Shown here piece by piece: positions 24,085 to 36,000 of a stretch of DNA of 64,000 nucleotides. This stretch comes from Symsagittifera roscoffensis (lineage: Eukaryota > Xenacoelomorpha > Acoela > Convolutidae). A program made the translations under genes and the position numbers. The DNA lies in NCBI RefSeq assembly GCF_963678635.1, contig NC_087071.1, positions 20,489,194-20,553,193 of the forward strand. Reading direction: 5' to 3'. Under the pieces are notes generated by a model that worked only from the letters and a program-made list of their open reading frames with translations, had not been told where the DNA came from and ran no database searches. Position 1 is the stretch's first letter. Each line of letters opens with the position of its first letter.

Positions 24085-25165
24085 ACCGTTTTCAGTTTTT
24101 TCGAAACCCCCCTAGAAAAAGTTTCTGCGCACGCCACTGAAGTCGGCCAATTGTTTATTCTGAGCTTTCCCAAAAACTATAAAAACCGTATTTTGACCAA
24201 GTTTTGTGCGCCGCTTTCGCGTTTTGAGATATTTTTTGGAAAAATTCGATCAAAAATCGCGTTTAAATCGCTGATTTAAATTAACCGGACAAAACGCGTT
24301 AAACTTGAAATTTAAAACCCGTTTTTCTCAAATTGGTGAAAACTTAGGAATACAAAACTTGCTTAAAATTTGAGCAGAAATAATCTGGTGTAATTTGTTT
24401 TGCGAAATTCGGGCCCGAAATTTTACCCCAAAAATGGATCATTTTGGCTTTTCTTAGTTAATCAAAAATTACGCCAAAAATAACCAGTCGATCACAGACA
24501 TAATTATATCAAAGGGAGCCTCTTACGTAGCCCAACAAACTTTAGGAAAGGTATAATGTCCAAAATATTGTATAAGTTAATTTATTTTTGTTTGACAGAC
24601 AAAAAAGGTCGTTTTTACAATATAAAATACCAACTTTTTATTTAAAAACAATTTTTAAACAATTTCCAAATTTCTTTTGGAGAAAATACCCTTCATAAAG
24701 TTTGTTGGGCTACGTAAGAGGCTCCCTTTGATATAATTATGTCTGTGATCGACTGGGTATTTTTGGCAAAATTTTTGATTAACTAAGAAAAGCCAAAATG
24801 ACCCATTTTTGGGGTAAAATTTTGGGCCCGAATTTTGCGAAACAAATTACACCATATTAATTTTGCTTAAATTTTAGGCAAGTTTTGTCTTCATAAGTTT
24901 CCACCTAAACTCAATCCAATTTGAGAAAAATGCGTTTTAAATTTCAAGTTTAACGCGTTTTGTCCGGTTAATTTAAATCAGCACTGTAATAATAAAAAAT
25001 TGATATATAATGAATCCAAAAACGCCTCTAGAAAAAATTATAGATTCGGTCAGCCAAAAATGGATATTTTAAAAAAGTACCAAAATGGGCACCATTTTGG
25101 GTCGGCAGGGGGTCAAATCCCTGAGGGAGGAGGTTCCCTGCCCCCTCAGTCTAAATCCGCTCCTG
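24085..25165 (+). mobile_element. hAT-like MITE split by a foldback insertion
   Basis: Sequence at 24085-24270 (TCGAAACCCCCCTAG, TTTTGTGCGCCGC) and at 25010-25165 (GGTCAGCCAAAAATGG, GGTCGGCAGGGGGTC, end TAAATCCGCTCCTG) matches the two halves of the MITE at 16.83-17.27 kb. The middle (24271-24982) is a separate foldback. The left end abuts the truncated gypsy element. Confidence 0.65.
24271..24982. mobile_element. 712-bp foldback element with arms of about 290 bp
   Basis: Left end GCTGATTTAAATTAACCGG and right end CCGGTTAATTTAAATCAGC are exact complements, and the match continues inward (GGACAAAACGCGTTAAACTT, CCCAAAAATGG, GGGAGCCTCTTACGTAGCCC at about 24515-24534 and its complement at 24711-24730). 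The loop is about 150 bp. No coding frame and no clear target duplication. It is nested in the MITE. Confidence 0.85.
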
Positions 25166-25169
25166 CTAT

Positions 25170-25639
25170 TTTTGTAGAACAACATAATAATTGGTTCACT
25201 GTACTACTATGTGTTGTTATCATGTTGACTTTGCGAGTGTGTGCTTCGAAATGAGCGGTGGGGGAGTGAGTCCAGTCGTGGGTTCTAGCATGGCCACCTA
25301 TCCACATGGTTCCTATGACATCATCCCTCAATTCATTCTCAGCATCCATCTCCCTCCAGTATCCCAAGTCAGACTTGGTTGACCTTAGACCCATACTAGG
25401 AAGAGAGGTGAACTAATCATTCCATTTATTGGAACCTTGTACTTTTCTCCACTTGAAATCAAGTGATATAGGCTAACCCTAATTACAACCCCCCTGCAAA
25501 TTAAAGCCCCCTCCCATAATCGTACAATCACAGTACGTGTAAAGAACTAATGTTTTTTTACGGGCAGGAGGATGCTATGAGAAAGATCAATTTGTATATT
25601 CGGATCCCAGAATGTGAAAAGTATTAGATTTCGCAAAAG
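25170..25639. other. No gene seen
   Basis: Short frames on both strands at 25146-25394 do not resemble a known protein. Confidence 0.4.
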
Positions 25640-26003
25640 GATAGATTTCGCTCCTTGTAACAAATCAATTATGGCAAATAAGCTTCTTTCAACCAATTTG
25701 GAACGATTTCTAAGACGGATTAACTCTCCGCTTACGCGTTAAGAGCGCTAAATATATCGCGCGTTATTAGTCCCAAATTGGCCAAATTGGTAATCTTTGA
25801 ACCCCATAACTTCGCGAAAAACGATCACAGGTGAAATATCTTGTCAAAATTAAGCTCAGGACAACAATATTTTTCGAATGATATTTTAAAGTTCTGTCAA
25901 AACTTCTGTGAAAGTTCTGGCTAATCAAAATGTCGAAATTTGTCTGAAGAAAAAACCCAAACTGAGCCCCAATGTTCCGTTACTTTCGTTACGAAAGTCA
26001 GAA
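25640..26003 (+). mobile_element. Dispersed 530-bp repeat (copy 4, 5' truncated)
   Basis: It enters the family at AGATTTCGCTCCTTGTAACA and continues through CTCCGCTTACGCGTTAAGAG to TTCGTTACGAAAGTCAGAAC. The hairpin-bearing 5' part is absent. Confidence 0.75.
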
Positions 26004-26280
26004 CAAAAACGCAGAGATGAAACTCGAAAACGGAAAACACATGTCCCAATTTAATTGGGCACAAGTCCATTGAAACTAAATTTAAAGTTCTAAGATGAAC
26101 AATAATGAACCAGAACAAGGTAAACGTGTTCAGTTATTTATTATTGTTGTTGTTACCACAACCCTGTCAGACTGGAGGATTGTAATTTTTTGGTTCAATT
26201 GAACGACCTTGACCTCTAAAAGAAAGTTAGAAAGCGTTAAAGGACACTGAAATTCTCTCAAATTAAGCTTGTACAACACA

Positions 26281-27245
26281 CCCGCACCGAGCGCCCCATG
26301 GATCATAATCGATTATTTTGTCATAATATGGTCCGTATCTATAAAATTAGAAAATAATCGATTATAATCCATTAAAAATGGATTATCATCCTAAAATTTT
26401 TTTTGTCAATATAATCTATTATAATCGATTGTAATCCATTAAAAATGGTTTATAATCCTAATATTTTTATGCCAATGTAATCCATTATAATCAATTAGGA
26501 TCAGTTATAATGGATTTTTTCGAGAGATTAATCTTATAGTTTGCAAATTTTTCGAAGTTATCTCATTTCCTGTTAAGTGCAGTTGGTACGTATTACGTTT
26601 CATACAAAGTTACATTTCACATTAAAATTTTTGTTTTTTTGTCTCTACTTTTTGAGTTCATCTTAGTTTACCCCCTCCCCTCAGTTTACTTACCCTCACT
26701 GCCAGTTAAACACAACCGCCATTCACCCTCCTAGTGGCTAGGGGATTATTTATTCCTAGGCTTTGGGGGAGGGAGTTAATAATTGACACCCCCCGCCAGT
26801 TTATCCCCCCCCCTACAAACCAGTCCCCCCTATTTACCCTCCCTCTCTTTAGTTGGGGAGGAGGTTTAAAAAAACTTGAGGGGTTGACGTTGAGACATGG
26901 CATTTACTAAAAGACATGGCTTACATTTTGCAAATTTCTTGCAAAGTTTGCAAATTTTCCTTAAAATAATAAAATTTAGTTCTTAAAATAAAATGGATTA
27001 TAATCTATTATAAGGGATTATAATGGATTATCTTGGTAAAAAAAATCGATTTCCTTGCCAAAAATAATGGATTATAATCGATTATAACGGATTATAAGGG
27101 ATTATTTTTTTCAAAAATAATCGATTATTAGGACAATATAATCGATTTCTTGGTCTGAATTTTACATTTGTAAGGGATTATAATGGATTATTTTGTCTCT
27201 GGTATCCATTATAGTCGATTAGAATCCATGGGCGCTCGTTGCGGG
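26281..27245. mobile_element. 965-bp foldback built of TAATCGATTA-like words
   Basis: Ends are imperfect inverted repeats: CCCGCACCGAGCGCCCCATG at the left and, in complement, CCCGCAACGAGCGCCCATGG at the right. Next to both ends are many copies of ATTATAATCGATTATAATCC-like words, in both orientations and mostly palindromic. A C-rich core (about 26660-26880) separates the arms. No flanking duplication and no gene. Shorter runs of the same words occur at 33.7-34.1, 36.07-36.2, 39.8-39.9 and 48.86-49.05 kb. Confidence 0.8.
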
Positions 27246-30170
27246 CAGTCGTTTAACCTAAAGGTTTGAGTGCCTCCAGCCTGTTTTTCTGGCCTAAGAG
27301 AAAATCTTGTGAAAATCTCGCAAAAAATCAAGAATAATGAAAAAACCAAGAATAAGAATAATGCGTTCCGAGAAAATTGTGGGCAATAGTTTTACGGCCA
27401 GATTTGGTCTATATCTTTACTGATCTTTACTGAATAATTACACTCAAAAAAAGTTAAGGTAAACTTGCCTTAAAAAATACCTTACAACACCCTAACAATT
27501 AAGGGGTATACTTTCTAGATGACAATTGACAAAATGGTAATGATAAGATTACCTCGATATCAATGTTTCCGTGATTGGTTAAGCTTGAGAGGATAATTAT
27601 TACAGAGTTCTTCAACTATTGCTGCAAAGAATGTGCCATTTCGAGCCCCGTCTCATAACTGACTGCAAAAATGGACTTACACCATATTACTGCTTCCTTT
27701 CATGCTTAGACAAGCGAACAAACATTTTCGATATTGGATAAGTAATCTTCAGATCATTTAGCATTTGGCTCAACTGTTTTTAATATGAAGTACACGGAAA
27801 TTGAGTCCATTTTTCTTCTCATCACGTTCCAATTGATTTTGTTCACCTCGTCAACTGAAAAAGATTCCACGACTAGCCGAATGTTTAATTAGACTAAAAA
27901 CACGAAAATACTTTGCTAAATAGAACAATGGTTTTAAGTTTTAAGGTCAAAGGAAAACACGAAGAAATGAGTTTTGATTGATCTTAACCCAAACAAGAAT
28001 GGTTATCAAGCTAAAACTGCAATTCTAGATTTTTGAACCTTGCTAACCCTCACCCTATTGTAATTTTATTACAAGGTACAAACTTCACATAAGCTTGATT
28101 ATGATTATTGAATTATTCCTATATAGGGGAGGAGATTCATTCATTACTAGGTACTATGTGTCAAAGTTGGGTTATTTAAAGAGATCCGGCATCTCTTCTA
28201 AGTGGACGTTCGGTTGTGTGAACCGGTTGTTGGGTTAATTCTGTTGTAGCTAGGGTAATTCATAAAGATAGGAGCTACACAAAAGGTACGGCTGGGTACG
28301 GACTATAGTTTGTATGGTGTGGTGGCAGCGGGTACTTTAAGGGGAAAGAATTGCACTTCCTAGATTTGCGCTTCTTCAATCCGGGATACGGAAACACCAA
28401 CAACTAATTAACCGACGCGCCACTAAGTCGAATCTTACAGAGCAAAAAATGATCTCATATAAAAGCAAAAATATGTATGAGTTTATAGTTTATTTGTTTT
28501 TGTGTGCTAAACACGTTCTTTCAGTTTAGAAAATTAATTATTAGAGTTTTTTTTTTAAATTTGATTGTATAAATTTCTCATATTTTTGCTTCACTAGATA
28601 CGAGTTTTACTCAACGTTCTTTCGATTTCAAAACTGTAACATTTATTTACACAAAGTATTAAATTGTCTGGAGAATTTTTGAAATTTTTGTGATTTTTTT
28701 TACTTTTTTTTCGGGTTTTTCGGTTGGCTGGTCGGGTTTCGTTTAATTTGTGGAAATCCTTGCTTTGTGATTGCTCTTTTTTCAAGCAGCACCCGCACTA
28801 AATCAGACGTAGCCTAGAGGAGCGAAAATAGAAAATAGATTTCACAAAGGTATTTTACACGCCACAAATTAAGTCTAACAGATCTTATATCTTTTCATTT
28901 TGCTGACCTTACACACAATTTTCACCATCATTCAATGTCTCAAACAACTCGAAACTGTTTGAAAATATAATTACTTCTCTGTTTTTTTGGTCATAATATG
29001 ACCAAAATATTCACTCAAAATATTTACAAGTATACTTTTTGATTTCCATCCCTTCCTTAAGTACATGTTTCACCTCTACTTAAGAAAAAATTTTGAGAAA
29101 AAAAATTATTTCCCTTGCTTTGATGATATATACTATTTTTCACCTCAATTAATTGAAAAAGACAAGCTAAAATATTTTTTCCATTTGGAACGTAATTTCT
29201 CACTTAAGTCAATTGAAAAAAAATTCAAGAAAAGTGATTTTATCATTTCAGCCAATGAGAGGCTTTAACTCCATACTTCTAAAATGGAAGTAAAAAACAA
29301 AAACAAAAGCGATTTTTGAATTGAAATTAGACATCGCATCAAATCTTTGTCGTGTAGAAATAATCAAAATAAAATTACAGATGTCTAAATTGCTACCAAG
29401 GTAGTAAATTACTAACTGAAGATATATTATAAAGGTTTTTGAGAGTACTTTATTGTTTACATTTTCTCAACCTTTTCAAATTTTCCCCTGAAATTAAATA
29501 TTATACGTCCCTTCCCGTTGTCACCTTAAAATATTAGATACCTCATGTTTTAAGCATGAACGAATTAATGCTTCACGATTTTACAGTGTTATTTGTTGTA
29601 CGAATAAGCAGCTAAATTTTTTGACAGATATAAAATCATCCTTATTTGAGTATTTTTGCTTCATTACATGGTTATCTTGAGTTCTTGACTATGCTTCAAT
29701 CAAGTTATTTGGACTTCTTCAAACTATTCGATTTAGTTAAATTAGTAAAGTATGGCGTGGCGGCCTTAATTATTCTTAAAAAGTTTACCTTTTCAACTGA
29801 GCTTTGCTTATTTTTTTGCTTTAGTTGTATAAAAGAAAAAATAAAAATTAACACGCAATAATCTAAGCAAAAATTAGAGAAAAATGTTTTTTTTGGCCCC
29901 TTTTTTGTCTAGAGGCCTCGAGGCACAATGTATTGGCAACTCAATTATGTATTGGCAATTCTTGCTTTCTGTCTTCGTCTAAATTGATACTGCAGCCTAA
30001 TTTTATTTTTTTTGTGCAATTTCTGCTCTGCACTATTGAAATTTGACATCTAATTAAAACAAATGATCCAAACAGTTTTATAATAATTATTTCAAAATAA
30101 ACAAACAATCAAAAAAACAATTATCTTGTTTTAAAAATCAGTAATAAAGACTATAATATCCCGTGTTGTC
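27246..30170. other. AT-rich desert, no gene recognised
   Basis: Frames are short (67 codons or fewer) and low complexity. Bases 28141-28330 have somewhat higher GC and include TGGTGGCAGCGGG, which can resemble an LTR-element primer-binding site, but no LTR pair or coding region supports it. Confidence 0.5.
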
Positions 30171-30400
30171 GGAGTGCAAATCTTGCAAGCCATCTTACAA
30201 GAAATGCTAGAAAAATGTGTTAATCTTTGCTTTTATTATGCAAGTTTCTTGAACTTATTTTTTAAAAAATAGATAAGATTTGCATTCTAGATTTTAAATG
30301 TTTCAAATTTATCGTTGTTAATTTGCTGTTTTAATTATCTTCAGTGCTTTCTGAAATTTTTTAGTATTCAGTGCTTTGTAAAGCGCAATATTTGCACTCC
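30171..30400. mobile_element. 230-bp MITE-like inverted repeat
   Basis: GGAGTGCAAATCTTG at the left pairs with CAATATTTGCACTCC at the right. The same terminal phrase (GGAATGCAAATCTTGCAA and AGAGTGCAAATCTTGCAA) occurs within the duplications near 6147, 6228, 7728 and 7800, so this is a small family. No target duplication was identified. Confidence 0.6.
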
Positions 30401-33225
30401 GGATGGTTTTAATAGAAAACATTCCATCGTATTATGCTATTTTTGTTTTTTAGTTTTTTTACGCTCCGAAAAAATTTGATACTTAAATTTAAAATAGTAT
30501 GGCATCTTTATTTTTTTGAAATCATGACTGCTTGATACTGGTCGTTTTGGTCAACTTGAAGTTTTAAACGCGCAAAAATAAAAAACAGTGAGTTCAGCGA
30601 AGCTTTCTGGACTACTTATTACGTAAAGAAAAAAAAATTATATAAATCAAAGTTTTATTTTGTCTTTAAAAACTGCATTCTTCACCAAGAATTTTCGAGG
30701 AATCCTTAACAGGCGTTTCCCTTCAACAATTGGTTTCTTACGTTAAACTTTTCGTTTTAATGTTCGAATCAACTGTTGTTTTGTTTTTTCCATGCAGACT
30801 GAGGCAATGGCGAAACATTCGCCTTGGAGAAATGTGCTTTGAAAACTTCAAATTTCAAAGTGAAGCGGATACAAACTGAAAATTGTATAATCTGAAAAGA
30901 CCTCAGCTTCAATTAATTACAACTGCATCTCTCTCAGTATAAAAAATTCCAAAAAAGTTTATTAAAGCTAACTAATTTTTTTCTGTACGTTATATTTTTT
31001 TGAACATCTCGAAATTTAATCAAAATAACTGCAATTATGAAAAAAACTACCAAATCTTTTGTGCTTTTTTATTTTATTTTGGTAATCATAAAATTTTGGT
31101 AACTACACTTTGAAGTTTGTAAAAGCCAGCCCGGGTTAAAAATTTATTGTTAATTATCGCATTTTATGTAGTAACCCAATGATAGCTATTTTCCAGCGCT
31201 GATTCATGCATAACACAGAGTTTTTTTCCTAGCTAAACGTGCAATAATTCAGAGCTATTTCAGTAATTTTTCCGTAGAAAATCAGCGCTAAAACTTAAGA
31301 AATTTTAACTCTTTCTAGTTGCTTCCAGAAGAGAGTGTGAGTTGACAAGCCCTACTTCTTGAGAATAACTAAGACTTAGTGCCGCAAAGGTAGCATACAT
31401 GGCTCTAAAGCTGAGGGTAGAGGGAGCGAACCCCTGTAGCTTACTACTTTTGCTCAGTTTGATAGGCTCTATATCGCTGTTTCATTGATGAAAATTGGCC
31501 AAATTAGCGATAATCTACCGATACAATCTGCTATTGAGGCAATGAACATCAATAATTCATCAATGGCGATCGCTGTTTTTTTTTAGTTTTCATCGTTAAG
31601 TTTCAATGAGAGCTCAACCCGTGAGGAGCATAGAAAAAACTCCAAAAACTGAAAATTTAAAAATGCTGAAAAACGCACGCTAATTTTTTTTGAAACCCAT
31701 AGAAATTTATTTTAAGCTGTTGAAATAGTTTTTGAGAAAAAATTTTATTTCTGCTCAATTAAGCAATTGCTTACCTTCAATGTCATGCAAGTTTATAGAC
31801 AATTGCCTATTCCCGCCTGAAAATTATAGCCGACATCTGGAAAAAAACAGGGATTGAAAAAAACTGTAATTGATAATTATCTTGAAATTGAACCCTAATT
31901 TAAACATACAGAGCCTTTTTGAATTACAAAAAATGCAAAAAAGTCAATATTTGGTTTTTTTTTTGATTTTTGGAAGGTCAAGACCACAAAACTGCAAAAT
32001 CAGCACCCTCTCCCTTAAATCAGCCCATCTTGAAACAAAAAAAAATCATTTTAAGTTTTTAATAGTTTTTATAGGCACTTGGAGGTTAGTTTTTTTTTAA
32101 TTAAAATGTCTAAAATGATCTGTTAAGGGATTTAAAAAATTTTAAAAAATTTGTTGTGAATGACTGTGGGCATTCATCTTTTGAAAATTTTTTTTTCAAC
32201 CCGTCTCTTTTGAATAGCTTAGAAAATCTAGAAATAATATGAAAAAATAATTTCAAATTTTGGTCGCCATGAGTTTTGCAATAAAATTGTTCGAACTTCA
32301 GAGTTCACTAACTTTTACTTTTTACTATAAATAACAGCTACATTTAATTCATTCTCAAAATTTATTGCAAATATTTTGGTTTTTCACCTTCCGTCAATGG
32401 CTAGATTTATTCAAGCAAATCGTATTCATAGTCTTATTTAAATTTCACGCGTCTTCTGGGATTTCAAAATGCATTATTTGTGTTTATTTTGCTTATTTTC
32501 ACCCAATTAACAATACCCGTTCTTTGTCTTGGGCGATTTTACCTTTGAGTAAACATAGAACAACAAAAATAAACAAAAGCACTAATATTTTTTCTTTCCT
32601 GGAATTCTAGCTAAAAGAATATCTACCATCGCGAAAAATATTTCCCAAAATTACGAAAACGTTCAAAGGCTTTTCGACATTTCAGTTATCACATTTAAAC
32701 CCTTTCTTTTCTGATTATAAAAGGCTTCTTGGAAAAATGGAATACAATCCTATTTATTACGTCAATCGGTTTTTGAAATCGTCAAACCTTGTTGTACCTA
32801 GTTAAAAGGTTTTTCTAGTATCGTTTTAAGAACGCATCACTTATTTGAAACGCGAATAACATTTTTTTTTATTTTAAAATCACTTCACAAGATAGGAAAA
32901 AAACTTGAAATCGAATTCTGCGCTTTAGTTTAATTCTATATTCAGCCTTCAAATTATTTACAATGGAAAGAGCCATTGTGATTTTAGTGATTGATTATCC
33001 TTTACCTGAAAAGCTAAAAAAGCTCAAAAAATAATCGATTAATCCCACGCCTACTTTTTGTTGGTAAAATAAAACATATTAACATATATCTTTACCATAC
33101 CTCATTATTTCAGTAAGTCAAAACACTGACATAATTCTTTACTACAATACCATTCATTTTACTAATAGCAGAAAGGGATACTAAAGAGCCGATATTTTAT
33201 TTCTTATTCCAATTTGAGGACGAAA
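30401..33225. other. AT-rich desert, no gene recognised
   Basis: Short frames only (31870-32100, 32365-32610). No domain or repeat family was recognised. Confidence 0.5.
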
Positions 33226-33280
33226 ATGCATTTGAGTTATTTTATCTTCGCTGCTACCTTCCATCTTCTAACAAACACAG
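33226..33280 (+). CDS. Candidate first exon: signal peptide then splice donor
   Basis: ATG at 33226 opens an 18-codon stretch, MHLSYFIFAATFHLLTNT, with the hydrophobic core and polar end of a secretory signal peptide. It is followed at once by CAG|GTAAAA, a good 5' splice site at 33280/33281. The intron would be phase 1, as is common right after signal peptides in animals. Reading through the donor hits a stop seven codons later. No downstream exon was identified, so this rests on a short pattern and could be chance. Confidence 0.25.
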
Positions 33281-34519
33281 GTAAAACACTGTTGCATTGT
33301 TAAAGTAACTTTGGTTGATATTCTGTGATTAGATTAATAAAAAAAAACAAAGAAGAAATCATCAAAAGCGTATACCAGGTCAATATTTAAAAAATATCCA
33401 ATTTTACAGAGTGAAATTTGCTTCAACTAAAATATAAACTCAAAATCATATTTACATCATTATAGAGTTTTTGTCGGGCATGTTATGATGGATTTCCAAT
33501 GGATTTGTAACTTAAAAGTACAAAAATGAGCTTTCGCTACCCCTAATTTCAACTACAAATGACTTCGACGTTTGTAGCTGCTTATCATCATTCGTAAAAA
33601 GTTCCACTTACAGTCTCTGTTGAATCCACATACAACCCGAACCGATGTTTCGTGGCTAAAAATTGATTATCATGGCAAATTTTAGACAACTTAGATTACA
33701 TGGTTCAAGATAAACGAACAACATTCATTCCAAAAGATCAATTGAAACACATTATAATCGATTATCCAGTTTTTTCCTCCTTATAATCGATTTTGATTTT
33801 GTTCTACACAAAATCTATGAAAGTTGACTTCCCGCAAAAATTTTTTACTTTGCAGTTTGATATTTTGTTAGTTTAATGAGTGGAGGCATCAAAGTGACGT
33901 CAAAAAATAAATCAAAATCATGAAGTGAAATTATGTTGTGAACGATTACAAAAAATTTAAAAAGCACTGAAAACTGAAAATAAATCACTATAATCGATTA
34001 AACTACATGAAAATTTCATACGGAAAAAAAATTTAAAAAGATTCTAATCGACTGATAATGGATCTTTTTTTTTCGCATTGAAAAATAGAATTCTTATAGT
34101 CGATTTTTATTCCATAAAAACTTTTTTTTTAAATTTTTGAGTGACTATTAAAAACCAAATATTTTTGATTATGTCCTTGAAACTCCACAACGGCAAGCAT
34201 ATCACATTTCTGCCGTTGAATACCACTTTTTAGACTAGACCCTCGTATCTGGTAAATCCACAAAACGTGAAATCAGGAAACAAAATGGTAGCTTCAAATG
34301 GTAATAAAAATTTCGATTAACAATTTAAATAGCTTCAAAATTCAAAATCAAGCAGGCTTGAAAACATTTTTAGAATCAATTTAAAAACTGACTGCTGAAT
34401 AAACAATTTTTCTTAAGACCTATTTTATAATAAAAAAAATTTCAAATCATACTTTAGAACAATGCAAGAAAAAGGAAACACGATTTAAAACACAAACAAC
34501 AAAACAGTGCTCATAACTT
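33281..34519. other. AT-rich; scattered TAATCGATTA words
   Basis: Between about 33750 and 34110 several ATTATAATCGATTA-like words recur, degenerate relatives of the 26.28-27.25 kb foldback. Otherwise nothing was recognised; it may be intronic if the exon at 33226 is real. Confidence 0.45.
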
Positions 34520-34576
34520 TATATTGTTTTCCGCTATGATATTGTTTTCCGCTACTATATTGTTTTCCGCTTGATA
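34520..34576 (+). repeat. Three-copy tandem repeat of about 20 bp
   Basis: ATATTGTTTTCCGCT occurs three times in a row with 3-5 bp linkers. Confidence 0.85.
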
Positions 34577-35884
34577 TTGCTTTTGGCTCTAATTCCGGAG
34601 TTCCCAACTCAGCTTGATTTAAGAAGTCGTTTCTCAAAACGAAAATTAGGACGCCGAATGGAAGCTAAAGAAAGCGGAAAACTCGCTTTTTTGCCGCAAA
34701 CCAAATTTTCGAAAAAAAAACAATAAAACAAGTTTTTAGTTTAAGAAACGCTGTTAATACGATTTTTTAATATTTGTTTCAAATTTATTTATGCAAACAG
34801 TTTCAGTTTCACAAAATTAGCAACAAATTTTACTTATAGAGTCGTTTTAGAAAATTTTTTGTTCAATTAAAAAATATATTGTGAAACAGCTAAAAATAGA
34901 TTGCAAATGGGTTTCACATATATATGTTTGATAAGAACGTCACTTGTTGCTGTATGTTCAAGAATGATTTCTTAGTTAGAAAAAAAATAATTTAAATATT
35001 TAGCCTGTATGCCTGCAGATCTCCGTACAAAGCTGAACAGACCATATTTTGATTGTTTTCTTTGGTGAACAGACCATGATTTTTTTTCCTTAATTTATTT
35101 TATCAAAAAATCCGGTTTTTTCATTCCAAATTTTTCATGGTGATCGCAAATTTTTCAGAGCATATCTCAATTGAACGTTTACTACTATGCCCAATTGGAC
35201 AGTTTGGGCTAACCAAGACAATTTCGATCAAGTCATCTTTTATTATTTCTGTCGTGTTCGCGTGGGCGTGCGCAGTCAATGATTACATGCTAACCTAAGC
35301 TTCAATTTCAATTGAGACTTGCTGCAATTGTCCAACTAAAGCAATAAATACTTCTACGTTTTGCCAGAGGCGCAGTTCAAAAATTGCTATTAATTATTCA
35401 ACTTCAAAAACCCAAATAGAGAACGATTTACAAAGAATGTTCGGCAGTCGGTCACAATAGCCACTGCAAAACTCACATTTAAAATTCTATTATATAGGAG
35501 CTGCATTGACAGTCACGAAAAATCAAAAAAAAAAAACAAGTTTCAATTGTAACCGATGAAAAAAGGTGACAACCCTACTTTTCGTAAAGTCATTAAAATC
35601 CCTTCATTATCTTTTTGTTCAAAAAAATAGTCTGATTTCGTGCAACACCGTGCAGTATATTTGAAACTCGCTGTTGCTTTTGGCTTAACAAATTGCAATT
35701 GATAAATAGAGATTTATTTTGGCTTTGAAAATCGTTATCTTGTTTCCAATTTTTCTGTTTACTTTTTTTCAAACCTATAATTAGTTTCTAATTTTTGCTG
35801 ACCAGTATTTACCCTCCTTATTCCAATTTTTGTCAATTTTCAACTCTCTAGCATCGTATGTCCCCGTCACAAACAACATTAAAC
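34577..35884. other. No gene seen
   Basis: AT-rich; no long frame or recognised repeat. Confidence 0.5.
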
Positions 35885-35889
35885 ACTCA

Positions 35890-35938
<49 letters not shown>

Positions 35939-36000
35939 TCCCACCCCCCTCCCCCTTCCCCTCGCTGACCCTCCCCCCTCCCTCCCTTCACGTGCAAAAC
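35885..36000 (+). repeat. (CA)n microsatellite followed by a pyrimidine-rich tract
   Basis: About 24 CA units at 35889-35936, then CCCACCCCCCTCCCCCTTCC-type sequence to about 35990. The ORF through it is a repeat artefact. Confidence 0.95.

Larger units (their letters stand above)
18871..24090 (-). mobile_element. Decayed Ty3/gypsy retrotransposon, 5' truncated
   Basis: Minus-strand order is protease, RT, RNase H, integrase, C-terminal tail, polypurine tract, LTR, the Ty3/gypsy order. No gag or 5' LTR is present: the element stops at about 24090 where hAT-like MITE sequence begins. Frameshifts and stops occur in every domain. Confidence 0.85.

Noticed and set aside
26706-26903. 65-codon minus frame in the TAATCGATTA foldback
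   Set aside because: It lies across a C-rich core between repeat arms and has no protein-like features.
28141-28330. LTR plus primer-binding-site-like TGGTGGCAGCGGG
   Set aside because: No second LTR, no coding region beside it and no clear CA end; kept only as a note.
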